Source: Liolophura sinensis (lineage: Eukaryota > Mollusca > Polyplacophora > Chitonida > Chitonidae). Taken from it: a stretch of 64,000 nucleotides of DNA. The notes beneath the pieces were generated by a model. The model saw only the letters and a program-made list of their open reading frames with translations. It was not told the origin of the DNA and did not search any database. Shown here in pieces: positions 13,347 through 23,600 of the stretch. Numbering within the stretch: position 1 is the first letter of the stretch; each line of letters begins with the position of its first letter. The translations under genes and the position numbers were made by a program. Location: assembly GCF_032854445.1 (NCBI RefSeq), contig NC_088295.1:22057385-22121384 (forward strand). Reading direction: 5' to 3'.

Positions 13347-13552
13347 CTAAAAACCAGAGAGGACGCATTTTAAGTCTTAATTCATATTATTTAAACAAAC
13401 AAAGGACCCCACGTATGGTACTCTGGCTGGTAGAATTCACTGCGAGGTCATTGCCTAGAAATATGAATTAATATGTACTCAGTATGGTCACTTTAGTGGC
13501 ATCATCAGGTAAACTGATTCTCATATAGAGCAGAAGTTATTCATCATATTAC

Positions 13553-13580
13553 CTCTCCTGACAAAACCCCAAGCTGTACT
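13553..13580 (-). CDS. candidate 28-nt microexon of the membrane-protein gene
   Basis: It is flanked by a 3' splice site (aatgtacag) and a good 5' splice site (gtaata). The 31-nt exon upstream ends with two bases of a codon and the terminal exon starts in phase 0, so an exon whose length is 1 modulo 3 is needed between them. This one fits exactly and gives VQLGVLSGE in frame. It was found by solving the phase mismatch rather than by homology; transcript data would decide it. Confidence 0.45.
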
Positions 13581-14021
13581 CTGTACATTGTAATATGCTT
13601 GTATCTAAAGTCTCCGCAACTTTAAAAGCCACTGTTTATTACTCAGAACAAATCATTCTGACTTTAGTCTATACATACCGAATCATTATCCTCTTCATCG
13701 TCATGTCGAGGCCTACAAAAATATTATATTGGTGTATAATTATTGTTACATATGGTTTGTCATCGAATCATAATGTGAAAGGTCACCTCTGGTTCAACTA
13801 GAAAAGACAGCTGTGTGGTCATCACTTTAATTTATATCTTTCTGGTTGGGAAGTTTTAAGAATACCACACAGACAAGGACAAAATCCCAAAAATAAAAGT
13901 TGCACGTGGTAAGTATAAGACAATCTTAATCACCTTATTATCATCAATTATTGCCAAGAACTTAAGTTATCGCAGACAAAATACTGAAACAGTTTTATGA
14001 TGGTAATAAAACCAAACTCAC

Positions 14022-14052
14022 TTCTTTCTTTTTCTCTTGTTATCCTCATGAA
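14022..14052 (-). CDS. 31-nt exon, basic juxtamembrane segment
   Basis: A strong 3' splice site (gaaatttcatttcag type: catttcag) and a consensus 5' splice site (gtgagttt) enclose 31 nt. Joined to the upstream exon, which ends one base into a codon, it reads LHEDNKRKRK, a strongly basic run expected on the cytoplasmic side of a membrane protein. Short exons of this kind are often alternatively used. Confidence 0.6.
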
Positions 14053-14313
14053 CTGAAATGAAAGAAAGTAAATGTTAATACCGTGTTCCTTGCTTACATA
14101 TACTCGAAGATGCTAATGACATGTTTATTGCTCTCTCATCTAGTCAGCTGTTTCTAATCATTATTCACTTTGCTTAAAGCGATGTATAACATTTATGAAA
14201 TCTTCCACTGTTTCCACTGGAATTGACGCAGAATGGATTTATAGCCATAAGTGATGATGTGGTAAATTGTGAAACTTAAAGACGGAAGAAAAGTGGTGAT
14301 GTTTTCTACTCAC

Positions 14314-14654
14314 GGAATTCACTCATTTCACCGTCAGTAATATAAACTCCTGCATCACGTAAGTCTCCATTGGGCACGTGGGCTTTGTGTCGGTGAGCTT
14401 TCTTTTTGATTCTTGGGTAGGTCATGGCTGATAACGGTATAGGCTGAAGGGTGTACATGTCATATGGCATTGGTCTGAAGATCATCCGTCCCACTGGCTG
14501 TCGGGAATCGTCCACGTGATGTCGTTCTCCGACCATCGTCATGGCTACGGTGGGAACAGCAGGGTATTGTGGGTATCCATGGCGAGGGTAGCGACTGAAG
14601 TGAGCTTTTTCACCAAAGGATTCTACCTTAAATTTATGAGCTGACGATTTCTTC
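14314..14654 (-). CDS. exon encoding the membrane-proximal cytoplasmic region
   Basis: A 341-nt exon with a 3' splice site (caattttgtag) and a consensus 5' site (gtgagtag). It joins the transmembrane exon in phase (AC|G gives Thr) and reads KKSSAHKFKVESFGEK and onward, with tyrosine- and histidine-rich stretches (RYPRHGYPQYP) and a KKKAHRHKAH basic cluster. The positive residues straight after the membrane segment support an N-out, C-in topology. No known domain was recognised. Confidence 0.7.
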
Positions 14655-15286
14655 CTACAAAATTGCGGGGAAACAGAGAAAGTTGTCAACATAGACATTT
14701 AACAGCCGATACAAACAACACTTACTAGTTTATGGATCCTTCAGATCTATACTACTGTCAATTGACATAGCAATGATCAATATTAATATATGTATACAGA
14801 AACCTACATGATCTTTGCAGTTTTGCTCACTTCTTTGTTTATTCTTACAACCCATACAGAATTTTTTACTTATATGATTGCTGTCAATTTTAAGTGCCGA
14901 GGGCCAACCACCAACCTATGGCAAGATGCTGACGAACTTTATCACATGTCACCTACAGATATGCATACCATGTTCGTGGATGCTTACCTGCTGGGGGTCT
15001 TAATCGATCTCAAGACTTAGCAAACAGCCACTATGAGTTTCGTAGACTATTCTTGGGAATCTATCTGAAGGTGATATTTAGTTTCGTTTGCCGCAACTGA
15101 TCATTTCAAAACTTATCATATTTATTACTCCTAGTAAACTGACGGCCGAAAGAAACTGTACAAAGAGTTCAAATCAATTTATTTTGTCAAGGCAAAAAAC
15201 AGGATGACTGAAGTTTAATATATTGAAAAGACCAATGACTTTAGATATTGATAGTCAAAGTATACAAAAAGTTGATTTTTTAAAAA

Positions 15287-16040
15287 TCAGTCAATATCAA
15301 AACCAATCAATATCGCGTGCTTAAATTTATCTTGGAGAGCGAACGCCAGTTCTTGTCGGTTGACTGCAAGGTGTGGCCGTTGTCTTACTCGACGACCCAT
15401 TATATCCCAAAGGTGTTCTATGGGGTATATATCTCGGGAACGCGCAGGCCACGGCAAAGTCGTTGACGTCGTTGGCGTCCAGGAAGTTCTGCACAACTCG
15501 AGCTGTATGGGGTCTGGCATTATCATGCTGGTACAGGACACCACGTGGCTGCTGTTGAAGGAATGGCAGGACAACAGGACGTATAATTTCATCCACTTAA
15601 CGTTGAGCTGTTAGGTTCCCGTAGATGGTGACCAGTGGTGTCCGTTCCTCTCCACAAATCCCACCCCACACCATCACGCTGCCGCCACCAAACGGTACCA
15701 CCTCCTGGACGCATTATGCAGCCGTTCGTTCGCATCTTGGACGGTAAGCTCGCTGTCTGCCATCGGCTCGGAACAGACAGAAGCGGCTTTCATCCGTGAA
15801 AACAACACGTTGACAATCACGTCGCTGCCAACGGCGTACAATTCGAGCCCATTGCAACCTCTGGCGACGATATTCGGCTCTCAACAACTGCCCTATGAAT
15901 GGTCGATAGGTCCTTGTAATGTGGGCATGGGTGGCTCCCATGGATACGCCCTCTTGCGTTGTTCTGGATTCAATCGAGGCATTACTTTGGTGGTTTTTAG
16001 TTAGTGTGCAAGTCCAGCACACTGTGTGTAACGTCGTTAT
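15287..16040 (-). pseudogene. degenerate Tc1-type transposase remnant
   Basis: On the minus strand there are collinear blocks of a Tc1-family DDE transposase: RLQWARIVRRWQRRD, VVFTDESRFCLFRADGR (first Asp), VPFGGGSVMVWGGI, VVLPFLQQQPRGVL, QHDNARPHTARVV (second Asp) and YPIEHLWD (Glu). Two in-frame TAA codons interrupt it, after ERTAA and after LTAQR, and a frameshift near the ANDV..LPWPA segment splits the C-terminal third. The N-terminal helix-turn-helix region is not recognisable and no terminal inverted repeats were found. It is an old, dead, 5'-truncated copy inside an intron of the membrane-protein gene, related to the element at 36.0-37.6 kb. Confidence 0.85.
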
Positions 16041-16132
16041 ACACTTATGTGCAGTTGCGGTCATCTATGGGCCACGTGATTTTTCAACTTTCTTCGTTGT
16101 CTCAAAACAAATTCGTGTGGGCGTTTTTTTCC

Positions 16133-16156
16133 CATGTGCGACAAGCGTCGCACATG
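16133..16156. repeat. perfect 10-bp hairpin
   Basis: The arms catgtgcgac and gtcgcacatg are exact reverse complements around the four-base loop aagc. It lies just beside the dead Tc1 copy and just before a 36-bp direct repeat. Its function is unknown. Confidence 0.8.
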
Positions 16157-16157
16157 T

Positions 16158-16193
16158 GAATATGCTTCGTACAATGTTTTCCTACAATAATTT
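16158..16193 (+). repeat. 36-bp direct repeat, copy 1
   Basis: It begins gaatatgcttcgtacaatgt and recurs at 16760-16795 with a single mismatch, about 600 bp away. See the finding on this pair. Confidence 0.8.
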
Positions 16194-16759
16194 GGTATTA
16201 ATTTGCTGAAAAGCCTCCTTAAATTTAACTCACCGAGTCGTAAAGTTTCAGCCATGATAATGCATTTGACATATTTTGGCAGCTTCATGCATGGCTATCT
16301 AAGAATGTCCGTATGGCGCACCAATCACACGCTATTCCTAACGAAAGGAATTAATCAATATCCAAGTTCATTTTAAAGTTCTGCATATCTGAGTTGCCCG
16401 ATACATTGAACTTCAATACACAGCCGAAAAGACGCCCATAAATCTCTGCTTAACAAAATCGATTAATTCTGTGACTAATTACAGGCATGGGTGGACTAGT
16501 ATTCAGATAATATTTCCCTTATGTATTTTAATGATTCCGGCTCTTTCAGCCCAGACAACTCGTTGATTATAGATTGAGAGACAGTATTAACATAGGCAAA
16601 GTGAATATCTCGCGTGAGATAACGAGAAACAGTTCTGGCAGTTGCCTGGAAACATTTCATCCATACAGATGTATCTCAAACAAGGCAGACCATGCATGGA
16701 AATCCGGCAAATAGACAATGTCAAAAAATGTCCAGAGTGTCACGTCTTTTTTAACATGG

Positions 16760-16795
16760 GAATATGCTTCGTACAATGTTTTCCCACAATAATTT
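16760..16795 (+). repeat. 36-bp direct repeat, copy 2
   Basis: Second copy of the element at 16158-16193, same orientation, one mismatch (ccc for cct). Confidence 0.8.
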
Positions 16796-16980
16796 CCCAC
16801 AACTACCATCCCCAACATCGATCTACTAACTTTGTTGGGGTCGAATGATTTAGATGAAATATGTCGTGGTACGAAGTTGAATTAGTGAAAGTCATTCGGA
16901 ACTTAAATTTACTGTATCATCCTCTGGCTTCATTTGGAACTCACTCTCTCCTACATCCTTACCACCCGGTTCATGGTAGC

Positions 16981-17135
16981 ATTTATTTATTTGTGTGATT
17001 GGTGTTTTAGGCCGTACTCAAGAATATTACACTTATACGACTGCAGCTAGCATTATGGTGGGAGGAAAACGTGTAGAGTCCGAGGGAAACCCACGACCAT
17101 CCGCAGTTTGCTGTCAGACCTTGCCACTTACAGTT
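16981..17135 (+). repeat. dispersed mollusc short element, copy 2
   Basis: Plus orientation: 'atttatttatttgtgtgatt', 'ggtgttttaggccgtactca', 'acttatacgactgcagctag', 'cattatggtgggaggaaaac' and 'aaacccacgaccatccgcag'. This is the best-preserved member of the class in the window. Confidence 0.7.
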
Positions 17136-17173
17136 ATCATGGTAATAATCCGTATGTGGTGACAGCTTTAGAA

Positions 17174-17523
17174 GGGTACCCACCCACTTATGTTAACTGT
17201 ATGTACCAGGGTACCCACCCGCTTTTGTTTACTGTGTGTACCAGGGTACCCACCCGCTTATGTTAACTGTATGTACCAGGGTACCCATCCGCTTGTGTTA
17301 ACTGTATGTACCAGGGTACCCATCCGCTTGTGTTAACTGTATGTACCTGGGTACCCACTCGATTGTGTTTACTGTGTGTACCAGGGTACCCACCCGCTTG
17401 TGTTAACTGTATGTACCAGGGTACCCATCCGCTTGTGTTAACTGTATGTACATGGGCACCCACCCGCTTGTGTTTACTGTATTTTCCGGGGTACCCACCC
17501 GCTTGTGTATATTCTGCTGTTTG
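17174..17523 (+). repeat. 35-bp minisatellite, ten units
   Basis: Ten units start at 17174, 17209, 17244, 17279, 17314, 17349, 17384, 17419, 17454 and 17489, a strictly constant 35-bp period. Each starts gggtaccca (gggcaccca in one) and most hold cttgtgttaactgtatgtac. Because 35 is not a multiple of three, all frames are read in turn and coding is unlikely. It begins about 40 bp inside the intron below the 5' splice site of the transmembrane exon. Confidence 0.9.
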
Positions 17524-17563
17524 TAACAGGTGTGTGTGTTTACCACGTGTGTTAGGTACTCAC

Positions 17564-17681
17564 GTGTAGCAGTAGTAGACCAGTATAGCGATGACGAGTA
17601 TGAGGACAACCCCGGCGACCACCCCGGCTGTCACCGTCCCGATTAGCGGCCCGTCCATCATTCTGCCGGGTGCCAGTATCC
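17564..17681 (-). CDS. transmembrane exon of the membrane-protein gene
   Basis: A 118-nt exon between tttgcag and a consensus gtgagt. It reads ILAPGRMMDGPLIGTVTAG followed by VVAGVVLILVIAILVYYCY, a hydrophobic span of about 23 residues with flanking charges. The preceding exon must supply one base of the first codon. As the only membrane segment seen, it marks a type I single-pass protein whose ectodomain exons lie at higher coordinates on the minus strand. Confidence 0.8.
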
Positions 17682-20600
17682 CTGCAAACATAGGTAAAAA
17701 CTATATATTAAACAACACAACAACACAATACGCTATTGAGCAATACTGATGTTACATCGAAAGAGCAGTATTTGGTCGCACCTGTGCAACCATTTCCTAC
17801 TGAACTTCAGTACAGTCCTAGCTTTTAGTTTGACTGCTCATGGAAATCCATCAGGTGTCTCCGGACCATGTTTGAAACATACCGGTAACACGAAGTAAAA
17901 TTCCTCGATGAGAAAGGGTAGGCTTATCATCGTACATCGAAACAAGCTAAAGAAGCTAAATACTTTCGACATTCATCTTTTAGGCAACTGTTCCCTAATT
18001 GTGTTTATCGTAATAAATACGCTGGAGATGTTTATTTGATGCGTACCCTACTATACAAAAGCACAGGTATTGGATATGTACATCAGCATCAGAATAAATA
18101 GTCTAGGGTGTCCTCCTGAATACAGAGGGATATGTACTGAATGGTTCAAGCACTTGTAACAAACTGTGATGGTTTACAGAAAAGACAAGAGTGGTGTGCA
18201 TGTAACCTGGCAGATAAAATCATTTCCACAAATAGGCAGAGATCATTGTCTGTTCGTAGGTGTAATGTACCTAACCTTCCACATTGCACCATACAGCTTT
18301 ATTGGTGAACGCTTTGGAACATGTTAGTATTTCATGCCAACCCATAAAGAGACATGAGGACATACATACACACACTCACAAACCACTCATTCCACACAAA
18401 AGATACCTTTTTCACACCAAGCTTTTAAGTACAAAGTTTGCAAATTTCACGAAACCTGTTTTGGTACCTTTTATACACCACTGGCATCGGTTGAACAGAC
18501 AAACCTTTTCTTTACATGATAAAACGACTCGTTACGATCTCTGTGGTATCTAGTATCTGTCAGATTAATTCTTGTGCAATACACTCTCCAGGACACACTC
18601 CTTATATTTCCCTGATGCTGATCTGTGGCGTGCTATATTACTTATATAGTTATATACTACACCCAGGCTACACTGGGCTCATTATAGCTTAGCAGAAAGG
18701 AGTCTCTATTTAGTCTCGGTGCTTAGTCTCTATAGTTGAACATCAGCAATCAAACTGTTGCAGTAAACTTTCAGTACGTACACGGTACGTAAATGCTAGG
18801 AAGGCAAACACAATATCGGCGTGTACTGTATGTGGGGGCAAACACCGTAATGTTTTCATAATATATTTACCCTAAGGTTTGGAAACCTGAGGCCGTAATG
18901 AGTAGGACCAAACCGGTTTTCATGTACTATACACCCTGTGGCACGGGAATCTGTACGACACGCCATGTATGTACGGAAAATGTAGGTGTACTCTAGTCTT
19001 ATATGTTGACACAAGCACGCATTACACACATACACGTGTACATAATACCATTGCCATGGAGACCTATTTCCTGTACCTCGACAATGTACTGTCACAACAT
19101 TGTAGATCCTTATTCATATAGTTAGCCTTCATCATGTAATGAAGACTTACGTTTACATACTTAATGATCGATTGATAACTTATAATTGAAATTGAAATGA
19201 AACAGAAATTATTAGTAGGCATAGTTATGTTAACAACCTATTCTTCGAGTTCAGTATTCCGTTCTTTGCTTACTAATTGAGTTGGCAAAATTAGCTCCTG
19301 CGCAAGAGCGCACACAGTTTGATATAAAAAAAATAGGGAGAGCATTATTACATGCGTACCAAAGCTATTGGATATTTGATTTAAACAAATAGTTTGTAAA
19401 AACACTCCTCTAACAAGAATTTATGAGATGACTAAATGCTTCATCCACCTTTCCATGGATTCCATTTCCCAAGATTATAACCGACGTGCAAGCCTCATCT
19501 TAGCATGAATGCTGTTATCCACGGGCCCTTTGTATCTGTCTTTCACGCATTCACAATAATAATTGCTGGTAGTTTATACTGAAAATTCGTACAGGGGATC
19601 AAACAGTATAGGGTTAAAACACCATATAGGGTTAAACACCATATGCCTCTGCCAGGTGGCGAAAATCTAGACAGAGCTACAAAGGTGGAATATTTGATGG
19701 TTTCATTGTTAAGCAAAGCGAGCCTGAGCTTCGTCAAGGTAAAAGCCTCATTTTGACAGGGAAAAACGTCTGATGAATTTTAACAGTTTTCCTTATTGTT
19801 GTGTTGTATCTGTTATCTGGACCACCTATTTGAATTATTCATCAGTAAGAAACATTCGTGAGGTTTCATGTGAGCGAGCAACTACAAAATATATAAGGCG
19901 AGCATGCTGGGGTAACGAAGCGGGCATAAAACATGTTATATTCACTCACATTCCATTAACTCAAAAGCAGCGATGACATTCAATGTGTGCGCTTTCCATT
20001 TAAAACCTCATAGCGTTTGCTCAACATTCCAAAACAAATACTAGTACGTCACAATAAACTAATCAAGTTGCCACATGGTTGACTCAGCTTACCTGTTTAG
20101 TCGCTGTATCACATCGTGTCCTGTTTTTAAGCACTAATACCAGTATGACATCCCCTTATGAAATTGCACCTCTCCTAAGGAACATTAATAGGCCAAAACA
20201 TTGACCAATTTAGTTTTGTCTCCCGATAGTTTATAATCTTTATATTTATCTGCCTCTGTAAACGGAAACAGTTCTTCTAATTTTACTGCAAATGGGATAA
20301 AGTTGTGTGTTGCCTGCTGAAGTGATGATATTGCTGAGGGCATAAATGATTGAGGAGTAGAGCACCGAAGTGACTGGAAATTTAGTTTTCCCATCTCAGG
20401 GACGACAAGACCTATAATAGATCGTTTCTTTTACTTTGTCGCCTTTATTTTGCTATCCGTAAAATCAGTATTACTCGCTACCAAAATTGCCTTTCGTTTG
20501 TAACACCACGAGTTCTACACATTGATATGCCTGGACGGGCGTATATACTATATATAAAATCCATAAGCTTAGTTTCGACTGCACTAACTCTCTGATTTCT

Positions 20601-23600
20601 TGTATCTATTGACGTCATAATTATTCAAAAACACGTGGTAAAAGGCAATTTTAATAATGAATACGACGCATTTTACATAGAGTTGAATAAAGGCGATAAG
20701 TTAAAAGAAACGGGTTATAATACAGAGAAAGCGGATCATAACACAGGACAGCCTCAGTCAAACCGGACGGATTTTATCCAGGTACATTGTGGTCTTAAAT
20801 ATATTGAGCATTAGAAAGCATATATGCAAATTGCTGTTTCTAATCCGGATCGATTCATTAGGGGAAAATGAAGTCAACTATATTTGTTTGCCACGTGTTG
20901 TTACACATTTACGTAAAGGTCGCCTTCATCGGCGTTGTTTGCTGTCTCCTGTTTCTTCATATATACCCTGTGTGCATATAATATTTACATTTGAGCAGAG
21001 TTAGTTATGTCATGTATCACTCAAAGGCTGTATATATTGCATCGTTCGCGGAGTGACACAGCGAAAACCTGGCTATTGCAGAATTGCAAATGTATGGTTC
21101 AAATCACATAAAGACATGGAGGCTGTAAACGATTTTTGTTCCCTGGATGGAAATATATTACGCCAATAAGGTGATAATGTTCAAGGAATAATTTAACTTG
21201 AGTGGTAAAATTTGTAACTGAACACCAAACAATTACCTATGTGATCGCTATTACCAGAACTAGATAATATGAAATCGGGCGGTAGATAGTAGCGTGAATT
21301 TGTTCCCACCAGTATCATCACGTCTTATGTTTGTGCTAAAGTACCATTTATTCAGTTCAGTCTTGATTTACTCTTAAGTATCGACTCAGGAGATATAAAT
21401 GCCCATCGTGTAAACTTCAGTCAGTAGATAAATAAGAAATGAAATTAATTTGGGATGAAGCCAACTTCAAGACAAACTGCAGACCGCAGCCAGAATATAG
21501 GTGAAGAAAATCCTAAACTTTCCTAAGGCTCGAGCAGCACAGGCCTTACTGCGAAACATATCCACGAATGTCTCAAAAGTATTCCGAACATCCAACAAAT
21601 ATTGTACCACGACATGAAACATTGGTTTATAGTGCACTGAGCGAACTTTGTCACATTGAATTTCAAGCTTGGAATGGTAAACAGTAAACACTGACAGAAG
21701 CAATTCTTCTCCTGCCTAAGTAACCGGACAAAAAGATGTGACAAATAAGGTGGTTAGGATGTCGTGGAAAGTGACTCATATAGATACTGGTCTATGGATA
21801 CACACATTTAACTCCCTGTATTGTGCATACACTGTGTATTTTAGTCTTGATAAACCACTCTATGGCTGCACACAAGACATGTTCGATATGCATGCACAAA
21901 GCACGTCACGAATTATACTGGATTCACGACAAGTATTTCATAGTGATGGTTGGATCTGAATGAATTCAGATGTTTAATACCGCATTTAATCTAGCTATGA
22001 ATCAGCCTTGCGGGAAACGACGAAACCTTACAAGAAGTTTGTACTTAGGCCTATGCATAGAGAGAGTTGCCTAATTAGTATGGAAAAAGCTATCGCCACT
22101 CTAAAACCCTGTAATCCTTCATCTCATCAAAAGAACGACTGAAAAAAACTTTTTTCCATTTACTTCCAAGAGGTATGGATCTGGTTGTTATGAAAACCAA
22201 ACGGTTAGCTGTTATAGGAGTGGGGTTTTTTTTTTCAGCCAATCATGACAACTTATGTTGTGTGGGTGGAGTACCAGTTTTTTGTTATCTTACCTACAGC
22301 CGTTCTCCTCACATTGTCCGAGGGATCGTACACTATAGTTTTATTCCTCATATCGTCTTTATCCTTAATCAGCAGGGTTTTTACTTTTAAGGGTTCTCTC
22401 CTCCATTCCATCTCGTTAAAGTATCTTAAATATCTTGATTAAGAAAGTCGGAAAGACAGAAGGCGTAGAAATTACACACTAAGTGAAGCTTCACTAACAC
22501 GTTAATCTCGAACAAGGCTCTTACACGCAGAGCACGTTCTGCGTTTCCAGGATTAAACTACCCACTGTAGTCTGCTCAAACAGTTCGTAAATCAACATCC
22601 ATAACTTATAAGCATCAATGTACATTCCCGGACACTGTCAACAAATAAGCAAATCCCCAATGTACGTAGTTGTCTTGCAGGTATCCTTTCACGAACAGGT
22701 TATTCTGTTTTGAGGTAAAGATTGTCTCTTAATTTCTTGATTGAACAATCCTGAACGTTGAATCTTTTCTAAAAGTTGACAACAATGTAACAACTCAGAT
22801 ACTTTATCTCAGATCCTTCTAAATGCGCCACAGGCCATCTTCCATGTTTGTTGGACAAGGCTCTACAAAGGCCAAAACTTGATTTATCTCGAAGGACAGG
22901 GTCGATGCCAATTCAAGTGATACATATGTTCATAACTCCGCAGAAAACGCCACAGATATTGCCTGAAAGTGGACATACACTAATCACAGCTGCTGTCTTG
23001 CCACCTAACCAGTGATCTGTTCCACGAGCGTCGTCCCATCTGTTATTTCCATCATATACAGGATCATAATCACCTCATTTCTCATTTCTCAGCTACTTTT
23101 TCAGCGTATACCCTCAAGCATAACGACTGTCGCGACTGAGATGAAGACGAAGATTCAAGGCCAGCTGGTTGTGGCACATATACGACCAGGGTCGGGTAGT
23201 CTTACGTGCAGGAACAGGTAACAGTCATATGAACAAATATTTCTCTCATCAGCACACGCCCTTATCACTTCACATATCTGAACATTGTCAAGAGAGTTTA
23301 TTTCTCCAAAAATAGACTTACTTGAAACAATAAACAACCTGAGTCACACTAATAGCAACAATTATACCACATTAACCTAGATGCTCGATGTTTATAATTA
23401 CAGTATGTGCGTTTCGAAATTTATCTCATTTTATCTTGTGCAATTAACAACAGAACTTATTTTGTTAAATGGACTCCTCGGCATATTAAAATGATTAAAA
23501 AAAATACCGTAGTGCATTGAAAGAGTAAACACATTTATATGAGTTATCAGATTAGACATTTTTTTTTATATCTTTAAGAAGTTCTGTTGACAAAGGGATT

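Noticed and set aside
17263-17609. Frames reading repeated GTHPLVLTVCT or TQAGGYPGT modules
   Set aside because: The 35-bp period rotates through all frames, so these are products of the minisatellite.
20185-20394. Minus-strand frame LRCSTPQSFMPSAISSLQQA
   Set aside because: It faintly recalls the C-terminal tail of retrotransposon polymerases, but no second block was found to support it.
23120-23217. Plus-strand segment between ctttttcag and gtaaca with an open frame
   Set aside because: Splice-like ends occur by chance in this much sequence; no neighbouring exon or domain supports it.
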